Source: Coenobita brevimanus (lineage: Eukaryota > Arthropoda > Malacostraca > Decapoda > Coenobitidae). From it: a DNA stretch of 64,000 bases. This document shows, piece after piece, positions 32,684-44,002 of this stretch. Below the pieces are notes generated by a model. It saw only the letters and a list, made by a program, of their open reading frames with translations. It had not been told where the DNA came from and made no database searches. Location of the stretch: NCBI GenBank assembly GCA_032717465.1, contig JAVRFU010000148.1, positions 62,001 through 126,000 on the forward strand, in the 5' to 3' direction. A program made the position numbers and the translations under genes. How positions within the stretch are numbered: the stretch's first letter is position 1; each line of letters starts with the position of its first letter.

Positions 32684-33323
32684 GTTAAGGAAATAACAGA
32701 GGAATTAGTTGGAGAAGAAAAGGGAGGCTTTAGGAAGAGAAGAGGTTGTGTAGATCAGATATTCATTCTTAGATCTTTAGTGGAAAAGTTTCTAGAGAAG
32801 GGAAAGAAGTTGTAGGCGGCCTTTAAGCATTTGGAGAAAGCATATGATAGGGTGGATAGACAAGGATTGTGGAAAGTATTTTGAATATATTGAGTAGCTG
32901 GGAAGGTGTTGAATGCTGTGAAGAGTATGTATGAGGGTGCTAAGGCTGCAGTGCATATGGATGGTGAACTGAGTGAATTTTTCTCTTTGAAGGTTGGGTT
33001 GAAACAGGGATGTGTCATGTCTCCATGGTTGTTCAATCTGTATATGAATGGGGTTATAAAAGAGATACAAGGTAGGGCACTGGATGTTGGAGTGACCCTA
33101 GTGAGAGAGGGTAGTCTCTGGAAACTCCCTGTACTGTTGTTTGCAGATGTTAAGCGAAGTTGAAGGGGAGCTGCAAGGCTTGGTGGACGAGTTTTGGAGA
33201 GTGTGTAAGAAAAAGATTTAAAGGTGAATGTAGGGAAAAGTAAAGTTATGGTCATCGAGAGAAGTGAAGTCAGTGAATGTACAGTGAGGTTGGATGATGA
33301 GGAAATGGAAAATGTGAGTACAT
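32684..33323 (+). mobile_element. RTE-1 RT segment, upstream of the SINE-like insertion
   Basis: Plus strand, from GEEKGGFRKRRGCVDQIFIL through LEKAYDRVDRQGL and VGLKQGCVMSPWLFNLYMNG to LDDEEMENVST. Interrupted by TAG and TGA codons and by loss of the FADD motif around 33145 (LLFADVK). Confidence 0.85.
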
Positions 33324-33700
33324 GGTGGTAGGTGGTGGCGACCATCATCCACTCACTTGATGTAGTGCTGCCTACTTCTTCCTTAGCCTTTATCATTCTT
33401 TTTCTGTGCCTGTCCTCCTCTCTTCCTATTTCTCCCATCTTTCCTGTCACTTCTTATTGCTTTTCTTTCCTTTACAGGTAGCTTTACATTGAGTGACAAG
33501 CCAAATGGTTTCCTGTAAGCCAAGAAACCATTTACAACGCTGGGTGGTACCCATATAACCAAATCATACGTGCTCCCTACATGTCAGCAAGTGGGTTGGT
33601 GGAGGGTTAGTGCCCCTCCCAGTAAAACAAATAACTCAAAGTCAAATGGCCACCCCTTACGGGATTATGGCATCTGGCAATAGACATATAGATAGATAGA
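33324..33700 (+). mobile_element. RTE-1-tailed SINE-like element, full-length type
   Basis: About 375 bp inserted between the two halves of the same RTE-1 sentence (gaaaatgtgagtac and tttaagtacttggg). The 5' part is CT-rich; the 3' part ends ggattatggcatctggcaat plus a GATA tail, the same end as RTE-1. No evident pol III boxes. Confidence 0.8.
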
Positions 33701-34305
33701 TTTAAGTACTTGGGCAGTGTGATGAGTAAGGATGTAAGTTTGGAGGGTGAAGTCCTTGAAAGGGTACAACAAGGAAGAATGTTGCTGGTTCCTTGAAAGC
33801 AGTGATAAGAAAAAGGGAAGTGAGCATGGAAGCGAAAATATTACTACATGACAGTATTGTGATACAACTCTAACGTATGGACGTGAAGCTTGGACCTTGT
33901 TGGAGGGACAGAAGTCAGGAGTGAGAGCATTGGAAATGAGTTACTTGAGAGGAGCATGTGGAGTGACATGGAGGGACAGGTTGACGAATGAAGAAGTGAA
34001 GGAACATTGTGGGGTAGATGTGGATGTGGTTGAGAAGATTAGGAGAAATACACTGAGGTGGTTTGGACATGTAGAGAGAATGGAGAATGAAAGACTGACT
34101 AAGAGGGTGTATGTAGGTGAGGTGGAGGGAGGGAGAGGGAGGGGTAGACCGAGGATGAGGTGGAGGGATGGAGTTGAGAGGTATATGAGGGGGGGGGTGA
34201 GTTGGGGGGAGGGTAGTCAAATGGTGGGAGACAGAGTGACTTGGAGGCGTTTTGTCTGCGGCCACCCTTTGCGGGATTAGGGCATTGGGCTATAGATAGA
34301 TAGAC
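33701..34305 (+). mobile_element. RTE-1 LINE 3' part, downstream of the SINE-like insertion
   Basis: Resumes at YLGSVMSKD and continues to the C-terminus; 33897-34280 is open for 127 codons (RGACGVTWRDRLTNEEVKEH to RRFVCGHPLRD). Tail gatagatagacagacagatag. Confidence 0.9.
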
Positions 34306-34655
34306 AGACAGATAGACGAGAGAAAAAATACTGACTTAAAAGTTCCACTGCCACTATTAAAGCTGACTTACCAATTTCACCCAGTTGACATAAATAGTTA
34401 AATTAAATAAAAAATTGTGGTATTATGAAACATACCCATGACATGTAATAACGACCTACTGTATCTAAGACTAATGAAAAAAGATTGTGAAACTGCCAAA
34501 CTAGCTTTAGGGCAATACTGAGTTCCTTTATTTTATTAATTTCTTTATTTATATTTTTTAGAACAATTTTAGACTTTATCACTCCTACCTGAACTGAGCA
34601 ACCTACCTGCCATTGCCTAACAAGGTCTTGGCACAATTATTTTTTCTAAAAGACT
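34306..34655. other. Unassigned AT-rich stretch
   Basis: No gene or repeat recognised. Confidence 0.4.
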
Positions 34656-36267
34656 ATCTATCTATCTATATACCTAGGCTGCTTCCCCCAAGGAAAGGGA
34701 AGTAGCCAAGACAGGACGACACACTCTCCATTTACTCATCCATTCAAACACATTCATTCGCATCTTAGCCCCAAAGGGGAGAACGGACAGATCCTCACCG
34801 CACCACACCGCACAAGGGTCAACTGCGCAATGCAATCAGTGACATCCGCAGCAGGGCCCGACAGCAGAACTGGTTTACCCCTGCCACATCATAACAGACC
34901 CATCCCCTTACCCACACCTGACCTGACTAGCTGATCAGACCAAATGCGGGAGAATATCCCCTCAGGGCTGCGTCATCACTTATTCATTCACAATTTCTCT
35001 CCATGTATTTCTGTCACGCACAGCCACTCTTCCTTGATCAACAGACATCCGTCTTGCATCCAGCGCTCTCTTCACACTGTCCATCCATCCTATTCGTGGT
35101 CTTCCTCTCAGTCTTACACCTCTCACATCAGATCTAGTTATCTTTTTCACCAATCGCTCATTATCCATTCTCTCCATATGCCCAAACCATCGCAACACCC
35201 TCTGCTCAACTCTACCAGCCATCTCCCGAACAACTCCAGTTCTCCTTCGCACTTCATCATTTCGCACCCGATCCATACGCGTCACTCCACACATACTCCT
35301 CAGACACCTCATCTCCATTACATTCAAACTTTTCCTCTCTGCTACACCCATATTCCATGTTTCAGCCCCATATAATGCAGTCGGTACCACAACACCCTCA
35401 TACAGCCTTCTCTTTACATCCATTCTAAGCGAACGACATTTAAACACTTTTTTCATTCCTCCCATCACCTTTCCTACTTCATTTATTCTAAACTTCACTT
35501 CTGCATCTATTCTTCCATCCACAGCAACATGTGACCCTAGTTATTTAAAACAATCTACCTCCTCAAGCAACTCACCATTCAAAACTATATTCATCCCCCT
35601 ACCATCTATCAACCTCATACACTTCATCAGTTTACTCTTACTCTCATTTACTTTCAATTTCCTCCTTTCACATACCCTTCCAAACTCCTCTACCAACTGT
35701 CTCAATCTCTCCTCTGAATCAGTCACCAGTGCAGTATCATCTGCAAACAGCAGCTGCTTCACATTCCACTCTCCACCATCAACATTTACCAGACTCAGAC
35801 CACCTAAAACTCTTGCATTAACCTCCCTTACAACACCATCCATGTAAATATTAAACAACCAAGGCGACATCACACATCCATGTCACAGCCCCACTCTCAC
35901 GGGAAACCAATCACTCACAGCATTTCCCACTCTTACACACGCTCTACTATTTACATAAAAACTTTTCACCCTTTTTAGTAACCTACCATCAAGTCCATAC
36001 AATCTTAAAACAGTCCACAAAGCCTCCCTATCAATTCTATCATACGCTTTCTCTAAATCCATAAATGCCCAAAACACATCCTTGCCTTTCGTTAAATACT
36101 TTTCACACACTTGTCTCACAGCAAACACCTGATCAACGCATCCCCTCCCTCTCCTAAAGCCACACTGCTCATCACTAATCACTCCCTCTGTACCCTCTCT
36201 AACTCTCATAATTAACACTCTACCATACACCTTACCTACAACACTCAACAGACTTATACCCCTAAAG
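34656..36267 (-). mobile_element. RTE-2 LINE, 3' half (RT, C-terminus, 3' UTR)
   Basis: Minus strand. From 36267: FRGISLLSVVGKVYGRVL, EQCGFRRGRGCVDQVF, FWAFMDLEKAYDRIDR, then CVMSPWLFNIYMDGVV, QLLFADDTALVTDSEE (catalytic FADD intact) and the C-terminal RRLYEGVVVPTALYGAETWN and GRPRIGWMDSVKRALDAR, ending at 34980. A 3' UTR of about 300 bp and a TATC (GATA) tail follow to 34656. One frame throughout, with only two stops: TGA at 35883-35885 (after PVRVGL) and TAA at 35541-35543 (after VDCFK). Confidence 0.92.
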
Positions 36268-36410
36268 TAGTCCATGAGCCTGGGTCGATATCGGTACCAT
36301 CTGGTGGGGCAAATTCTAACTGATATTTTTTAATTCCCTCATGTCCTTGATTAAAAATTTGATATGATAGCAGTCGCAGATGAGTAGCTTTTTATGAGTA
36401 ATTGGCCATA
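36268..36410 (+). repeat. Left TIR of the Academ-like element
   Basis: About 140 bp, imperfect inverted match to 42021-42165, strongest in the outer 16 bp and in the ATCGGTACCATCTGG block. Confidence 0.8.
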
Positions 36411-36670
36411 TAAAAATGGCCGCCCCCTTAACTGATAAGGGTCTATAACTACTTTTACTACAGGTAGAAACATGATCTTGGTGTTTAAACTTATGTTATG
36501 GAGTATTTCCTAGTCCCTGGTGGCCACTACAAATGCCTAAGAGAGTCGGCCATCCTTATTTGACTGGAAAAATTCAAAATGTTGATTATAGATACTTCCA
36601 GATACTCGGTGCTTTCAACGTATAGTTGCTAAACTGAGAATGTACAACTAATTTGTATCTTTCACTTTCA

Positions 36671-36696
36671 GGTAGCTTGCATGCTTAGCTGTAGAA
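36671..36696 (+). promoter_or_regulatory. Possible splice acceptor upstream of the transposase start
   Basis: tttcactttcag followed by gtagc sits 25 bp before the ATG, a pyrimidine tract plus CAG. An upstream non-coding exon in 36411-36670 is possible but not demonstrated. Confidence 0.3.
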
Positions 36697-39600
36697 ATGG
36701 AAAGTGAAAGGACATTGGATGTAAGTCAAGCGTCAAGTTATGGTGGTGGTGATAATGCTCAAGATGGACCGGGTCCTTCAACGCGTGCAAAAACTGTACC
36801 AGAATGCATTATACATAGCAGTACTTGTGATGAAAAACTGACCCTGAATCTCTCTTGTTTGAGGGACATGAACTCATGGAGCACACTTCTTAAGGCAGCA
36901 CAAATAAAGAAACATCTACCAATTCTAAACATTGCCCAAGAAACTCCAGAGGGCATCATTCCAAAAATTCACTACCATAGGAAATGTAGAAGTCTGTTCA
37001 CAATGAAAAGGGACCTTCAATCGAAACAAAGTACAGAACAGGCATCCAGTGACAAGGAAAAATTTGAACGAAAAAGACTCCAGAGGAGATCAATGACAGT
37101 ATCTGAAGAGTCTAGAATATACAGCAAGGTCTGTATCATATGTGAAAAGGACAAATTTATGCCAGGCAGCCGGACAAGGGAGCGACTTACACAATGTGTT
37201 GAGCTACGGTCAGATGATACTCTTAGGAACACAGCAATTTCCAAGCAAGACAGCAGGATCCTAGCCTTATTGGCAAGGGCTTTAGTAGCAGCAGATGGCC
37301 ACTATCATAGATCATGCTACAGAAGCTATACCAGAACAAGGCCACAGGTGATTCCCATAGAAACAGACTTAGAAGAATATCCAGGTGTAATGAAGGAATC
37401 CTTTCAGAAGTTGTTTGCCTATATCAGAGAAGATGTTTTTGAAAACCCCAGGGTAATTAAGCTGACTGAGCTTACGACAAAACTGACCTGCTGGATGCTA
37501 CATGAGGGAGTTCATAAGGTGGAAGATTCTACAAAGAAACATGTCAGAAGATATCTTGAGACAGAATTTGGAGAGAGTCTGCATTTTGTACAAGATGCAA
37601 AGAGAAAAGTCCTGGTGTACCCTGATAACTTGTCCCGAAATGCACTAGTCAAGCAAAATGTCATTCTGATGGACACAGTAGAGGACCTGGAATCAAAATG
37701 CGACATTGAAGGACTCTTGAAAAAGTCAGCTCACTTGCTTCATAATTCGATAAAAAAGCATAGTGTGTCCATATCTTGGCCCCCACTTGCATCAGAACTG
37801 AACAATTCTTCAGCTTTTATTCCAGGCAACCTAAAGGGATTCTTGCAACACTTAATAGCAGGGCCTCAGGATGAAGCTTCCCTTTCTCCAAGAATTCAGC
37901 GCCTCATTGAATCTGTAGGCCAAGATATTGTCTATGGGGTGACCCGAGGACAGCTGAAGCCACCAAAACATCTAATGCTGCCATATGCTACCAAGGCCTT
38001 CACAGGCTCAGTAGAACTCATTAGGATGATTAATCGTCTTGGGCATGGTGTGTCCTACACGCAAGTTGAGGAGTTGGAAACTGCATTATGTATTCAGAAA
38101 CTTGAGTCCCAAGGAGATGAAAGTGTAGCCATACCTGAGCAGCTCCAGCCACTCATCCCAACGACCCTAGGCTGGGACAACATAGACCGGTTGGAAGAAA
38201 CCTTGAGTGGGGGAGGTACATCTCATCGAGTAAATGGCATAGCAGTGCAACCCAGAGTGTATGGACCACATCCTCCTAGGAAAGCTCTACCCAAACCTGT
38301 TGTAAAGAAGAGGACCCTTGATGCAAATCCTATCATTCTACCTCCATACAATGCTGGTGAACGGGTAGGACCACCATCAAGACTGCATATTGCGTTACAC
38401 TATAAGGAGGTAGTACAGCAAGCCCAGAAGAATAATTTGATTTGGATCTTGGCTAGATTGCATACTGCCAGTAGTCAAGAGAACCCAGTACCTGGATGGA
38501 CAGGGTTCAATATTGCTACCAGAGATAATGAAGAAGTTTCTCAAAATACTGTGGCATATCTACCCACCATCAATGCTCCAGCTACTGAAATGTCCACTAT
38601 CCATGAAGTTGTGATTCATTCGCAGAAGATCAGGAATACTTTGGAGCTCAAAAGCATTGTCGTAGTGTGTGACCAAGCGATATATGCAAAGGTCACTGAG
38701 ATATTGTGGAAGCACAAGGACACGTTTTCGCACATTGTACCACGACTTGGGGCATTCCATACAATATGCACATTAATGGCAGTGATTGGGAAGCGTTTCT
38801 CTGATGCAGGACTACAAGACCTTTGCATCGAGTCAGGTGTCATTGCAGAGGGATCCATTTCTGGTGTGTTGGAAGGACGCAAATACAACCGTGCCATTCG
38901 ACTTCATAAGCTTCTGTATGAAGCTTTGATGCGCCTGGTTTGGAGAGAATTCCCATCCTGGTGTGAGGAGCATCATAGTGAGAGTGCACATCATCTTCAG
39001 TCATTGGTGGTTGAGATTGAAACCATGTCTGCAAACCTGTGCCAGACTTCTTTCACAGAGCTCATCCAGTCTCCTTCTTTCCAAGTGATAGCTGAACTGT
39101 TTGACAAGTTCAAAGAACATCTTCGCAGTAAGTGTGGTCCTTTGGCCTGCTTCTGGATGAGTTATGTTGAAATGGTGGAGATTGTGTTGAATTTCGTGAG
39201 AGCCTCTCGTGAAGGAGATTGGCACCTGCACCTGGCAGCAATCCAGGCTATGATACCCTGGTGCTTCAGTTATGATAACATTAACTACGCCAGATACGTC
39301 TCATGCTACTATGCTGAAATGTCACATCTTCCCACAGAAAATACCGATGTCTATGAGTATTTGAAGGCAGGAGGTTTGTCTATACAGCTTGGAACTGAAA
39401 ATACATTTGGAAAGGTTCCAGTTGACCAGGCTGTGGAGGAGACGATTAACAGAGACACTCAGACAGCTGGCGGTACAAAAGGCTTCAGTCTAAAGCCAGC
39501 AGCAGTTAACCTTTACTACTTGACTGCAGAGTATCATAGCTCATATCTTAGAACCCTGAAATATGCATTGGACATGGATCAACCAAACAGTATGCACAAA

Positions 39601-41438
39601 GATCTTCAAAAAACAAGAATCCTCAAAGATGAAGAAGATGTCAAGAGGTTGATGGAGATTCTGGACAATAGCTGGATCAATCCTGTCAGTACTGAACAAA
39701 TGGATCTTGTTTGCTTGTCAAGTGGATGTGTGGCTCCAAAAGATATTGAAACAGACCTTCTCGAAGCAAGACAATTAGGACAAAGAGCATATCAAAATTT
39801 CAGAGAGGAAAGGCTACAAAGCAGTCCACCAGTCAAGAAATTCCACGACCCTCTGCCCAAACTGAACCTGAAGACATTCGCCAACTTGAACAAGAAAAAG
39901 AAGACAAATAGCAACACTCCAAAGGAAGTAATCATGAAAGCTGACCGAAATCTATTTGCTCACATGGTACTCATTGCTCAGAGCAGAAGTTTGAATCTGC
40001 AGGAGGTTTTTCAGTACCCACTAGGCCCTCTTCCATGGTCCCTAGCAACAGCAGATGGTAGCCTCAGAAAGACAAATAAAGCTGCACTGGCCAAAGAGCT
40101 ACAGAAGAATGTCTGTCCAGCGGAATGTGTGCCAGGGAAAGCTGCTTGTCTTATTGATGGTATGGCCCTGATCCAGAAAATAAGAGGCACCCATAAAACC
40201 TTTGCTGAAGTTGCTGACCATGCTCTTTCCATTGTAATTGCAGAAGGTGATGATTCTCCACGCATTGATGTTGTATTCGATGTGTACCAAGAAAATTCAA
40301 TCAAAGCTGCTGAAAGAGTTCGGCGAGGTGAGTCTGAATCTACCCAGTTCAAGAGCATCTCACCTGGCCATACCATCAAACAATGGAGAAAGTTCCTTGC
40401 CAGTTCCAGAAACAAGGAAAACCTAATCAAGGTCATCACAGATGAGTAGAAACATCCAAGACACCAGAGACGGTTTGTTGGCAAAGTCATATATGTCACC
40501 TGTGGGGAAACCTGTTATCAACTGACTGAGCATGGTTCCATGGTAGTGGATGGATTAAAGTCCACTCAAGAAGAAGCAGACACACGACTTCTTCTTCATG
40601 CTGCCCATGCAGCCTCACAGGGCTATACAGCAATGAAGGTTGTATCAGATGACACAGACGTTCTAGTGCTATGTGTGGCCTTCTCTAGTGATATCCCAAG
40701 CAGCATCTATATAAAAAGTGGTACCAAAAACAGAGTAAAGTACATAGATGTTACCAAAGTTGCAGCCACACTTGGACCAGACAACACAAAAGCACTTCTG
40801 GGTCTTCATGCCATGACGGGCTGCGACACTGTGAGTGCCTTTGCAGGAAAGGGGAAGGTCTCTGCTTTGAAACTAATGAAAGGTAACACAGAACACCGAG
40901 AGGCCCTGCAGAGGGTTGGAGAGGGCTGGAACCTAAGTCAGGAGCACTTTCAGAAGTTAGAGGCCTTCACGTGTCACCTGTACAGTATCCAGGGAGCAAC
41001 TAGAGTGGATGAGCTACGTTACCAAATCTTTTGTGCCAAGAAAGAAGAGGCTGAATCCTGGCAGCTACCACCATGTAAATCTGCTCTGTATCAGCATTGT
41101 CAGCGTGCTATCAGGCAAGAGTGTGGAAGCAGTCATTGGAAAGATGCCCAACCATTCCTCCCCCAACAGGAAGAGGCTGGTATACAGAGAATGTGGATAA
41201 CAATGAGCAACTCATGATTGATTGGTCTGATGTTCCTGCTGCCCCTGAGGCTATTCTGGAACTACTCTCCTGCAAATGCTCACGCTCATGCAAGAATCCA
41301 ACATGTCCATGTCTTGCGAATGGATTGCCTTGTACAGAACTCTGCAAGCTACAAACATGTAGCAACCAAACACAAGTTGAGATTATGAATGACAACACTG
41401 AGGATAGCGATGATGAAGCACATGACGAATGGGTGTAA
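36697..41438 (+). pseudogene. Academ-like transposase with PIN/XPG-like nuclease and Cys8 cluster (one nonsense, one frameshift)
   Basis: Open for 1250 codons (36697-40449), then TAG at 40447-40449, then the same frame to about 41160, then one base missing in a C run (about 41160-41165) and the rest in the next frame to the stop at 41436-41438. N-terminal Cys/His modules: HYHRKC (about residue 94) and VCIICEKD to HYHRSCYRSY (about 147-208). A central region holds VVCDQAIYAKVTEILW (D659), LGAFHT (H688) and CIESGVIAEGS (E712), my guess for the catalytic core. From about residue 1152: LIDGMALIQKIRG (D1154) and VVFDVYQ (D1195), then after the stop EEADTR, VSDDTDVLVLC and TGCDTVSAFAGKGK, the order and spacing of PIN/FEN1-XPG nucleases. 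The C-terminus has eight cysteines in about 30 residues (CKCSRSCKNPTCPC ... CTELCKLQTC). It would mobilise the element. Two small lesions only, so nearly intact. Confidence 0.82.
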
Positions 41439-42020
41439 TATTTTCAGAATTTCTTTTTAGTTTTTACCTACATTCACTAGAATGAACACAAACAACAAGC
41501 AGATTACATACTTTTCAGATTATTTCAATGAAGTCTTTGCTTTGTCAAGTGCCAAATAGCCGGGTGTGGCTTGGCGCTGTAGGTATATCCATTGTAATAA
41601 TAATTTGCTTAGTCTAAATGTTTAGTCTTCTATTCTTTCACTTATGAACCTTATGGACGGTCTAGGGAGATATGTGTGACTGTATATTGTAAAGTAGGTA
41701 GCCATTTTGACTGATTATTATTTTCATATGTATTCAAACTGATAATTGTATAATTTTTGTATTATGGTGATAATTTGATGTATATTTCATACACAAGGTA
41801 TTTACAGTTCTCATACCAGAAGCAGTTTTGTTACACAAGTTTGTTTTATAGATAAATGTGTTATATATTGTGTTATATATTGTTATATAGATAAATGTGA
41901 TTGAATACTTTCAGTATTAAAGGTTTGAAGGATTATTTTGTAACTCTACTGATCATTACTTACCATACACCCACACCGCCTCGGAAAAGTTTGATTATCG
42001 GTACCATTGAAAAGTGGCTC
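41439..42020 (+). other. 3' non-coding region of the Academ-like element
   Basis: AT-rich, no coding content. Contains an ATTAAA (about 41916) that could serve for polyadenylation. Confidence 0.5.
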
Positions 42021-42165
42021 TTTATGAATAAAAAGCTACTGCTTTCGAAGTGCTATCATACAAAAATGAAAAGTAGAGACATATTGCTATTTTAAAATGC
42101 ACGACAGAAATTGCCCCGCCAGATGGTACCGATGGTCAAATTTCTGGGACCAGGCTCAAGGCCTA
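42021..42165 (-). repeat. Right TIR of the Academ-like element
   Basis: Inverted match to 36268-36410; followed by the AAG duplication. Confidence 0.8.
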
Positions 42166-43757
42166 AAGCTAGTACATTCATACTTATCACCCTTGCCTTT
42201 ATACAACGGCACCACACAAGCACTTGCCCAGTCAATTGGCACCATACCTTTCTCAAAGCACACATTCAACAATCTTACTAACCAGTCAACAATAGTCACT
42301 CCACCACCCTTCAAGCATTCCACAGCACACCCATCCATACCTGCAGCTTTCCCTGTTTTCATCTCCTTTACTGCCTTCTCCACTTCCTCCTTCATGATCA
42401 TAGAATCATTCAACTCTCCCAACACATTTATTCCTTGCACCCTTCCATCCGCCACAATCTCAGCCACCCTTTCCTCCTCTACATTTAACAATCGTTCAAA
42501 ATACTCTGCCCATCTCTTCCTTACTGCATCCATCTCAATTAACATCCTTCCATCCTCTGCTTTTACTCGTTCTTCCTTCCCAGACTCTCCCTTTCGCACC
42601 CTTTTCACCTCCTCCCAAAACATTTTCTTATTCTGTTGAAAATTCTCTGTCAGCCGCCTACCCCACCTCTCATCTGCTGCCACTTTAGCATCACGCACAG
42701 CCCTTCTCGCTCTATTCCTCTTTTCCTTATACCTTTCATATGACATCTCATCCTTCCTCTGCAGCCACACTTCATATGCACGTCTCTTCTCAGCCACAGC
42801 CATACTTACTTCCTCGCACCACCATTCACTTCCTTTTCTTACACCACCACCCACACGTCTCACACCACACACCTCTTCTGCATGCCCCACCACAGCACTC
42901 TTAAACAACTGCCATTCCTCCTCCACGCTGCCATTTTCCCGATCTTTCACTGCGTTCCACTCATCTTTCAATTTCTCCTGATACTCTATCTTTTTCTCTC
43001 TTTTATCCAACTCACTCACTTTCAAAACCTCCCTGCCACACCTAACCCTCCTAGCTCTCACCCATCTCTTACCTACTCTTAACTTTCCCTCCACCAGGTA
43101 GTGGTCAGACATACCTCCACCCTCCCCTCTCAGAACTCTCACATCCAACAATCTTCCTATTACATTCCTAGACACAACCACATAGTCCATCAAGGCTCTA
43201 TCAACAACCCTTCCACCCTCCTGTCTCACCCATGTATACTTATAAATATCTTTCTTCTCAAACAGCGTATTCCCAATCACCATCTCTCGCTCAACACACA
43301 TCGCTATCATTCGTTCCCCATTTTCATTTCTTCCAGGCACACCATGCATACCAACTACGCCTTCAACTGCTACATTTCCCACTCTAGCATTCAGATCTCC
43401 CATCATTACCACATTCACATTTGCTCCAAAACTCTGCAGACACTCATCAACATCATTCCAGAACGACTCCCTCTCTTGTTCATCCCTTTCACTACCAGGC
43501 CCATATGCACTCACAAACACCCACAACTCACGTTCAAATTTCGCTTTCACCCACATCAGTCTTGATGACACCTCCTTCCATTCAATCACACATTGCTGTA
43601 CTTCCGGACTCACTAACAAGGCCACACCTTCTCTTGCCCTTCCTCTATCAACACCTGACAATCTTCCATTCACACTTCCAAACATAGATTCCCCCTTCCC
43701 TTTCATCTTCGTTTCACTCAAAGCTAACACATTCAACTTTCTTCTCACAAACATTTA
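42166..43757 (-). mobile_element. RTE-2 LINE, 5' half (endonuclease, linker, RT start)
   Basis: A 532-codon minus-strand frame with no stop until the insertion. APE-like endonuclease: LNVLALSETKMKGKG, VVMMGDLNARVGN, GNTLFEKKDIYKYTW and GGGMSDHYLVEGKLRV (terminal SDH). A basic linker follows, then the RT start: WREYFERL-like RWAEYFERLLN, MKTGKAAGMDGCAVECLKGG and ASACVVPLYKGKGDKYE. It joins 36267 in frame if the Academ-like element is removed. The endonuclease N-terminus is missing, so the LINE copy is slightly 5'-truncated. Confidence 0.92.
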
Positions 43758-44002
43758 TCTTAACTTTTTATATGTACTAGTATATAGATGCAGTATATTC
43801 AAGTGTGAAGTAATCCCCACATAGAATAACAATGAATGTGATTCATGTCAGAATTACTTCATGTGCAATACAACTAGTGTTTTATACTTCACATGAAATA
43901 CATCGTGTTTTTTTTAACCATACGAAGGTTATTTGTCATTGTTATAGTGGCTGTACCTAGTGAGTGAGAGCAATACAAAGCATGAATATCACCAAATGTA
44001 GT
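43758..44002. other. Unassigned stretch between RTE-2 and the duplication
   Basis: No gene or known repeat recognised. Confidence 0.35.

Larger units (their letters stand above)
31470..33490. repeat. Segmental duplication, copy C1
   Basis: Nearly identical to 44003-46010. It covers about 830 bp of non-TE sequence (31470-32305), an RTE-1 with inverted 5' end, and the start of a SINE-like insertion. The differences I see are single bases plus a 35-bp gap in C2 near 45625. Confidence 0.9.
36268..42165 (+). mobile_element. Academ-like DNA transposon, 5.9 kb, with TIRs and 3-bp TSD
   Basis: It splits RTE-2. The ends are inverted: 36268 starts TAGTCCATGAGCCTGG and the reverse complement of 42165 starts TAGGCCTTGAGCCTGG. 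A second shared block, ATCGGTACCATCTGG followed by YGGGGCAAWTTCT, lies just inside. Imperfect similarity continues for about 140 bp (a shared AGTAGCTTTTTAT near both inner limits). The flanks carry AAG at 36265-36267 and 42166-42168; removing the element and one AAG restores the RTE-2 frame. One long coding track runs plus-strand. The 3-bp TSD plus an XPG-like nuclease and Cys8 cluster are, to my knowledge, features of the Academ superfamily. Confidence 0.85.

Noticed and set aside
34944..35375. 143-codon plus-strand frame
   Set aside because: Antisense of the RTE-2 C-terminus.
36260..36280. A 12-bp duplication (CCTAAAGCTAGT type) for the Academ-like element
   Set aside because: It needs a 1-bp indel and makes the TIRs shorter. 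The 3-bp AAG solution extends the TIR match and restores the RTE-2 frame exactly.
36697..41438. A host gene for a large nuclease protein
   Set aside because: TIRs, a 3-bp target duplication and position inside a LINE show it is transposon-borne; the frame is also broken.
42882..43687. Plus-strand frames over 42.9-43.7 kb
   Set aside because: Antisense shadows of the RTE-2 endonuclease; Ser/Thr/Pro/His-rich with no domain.
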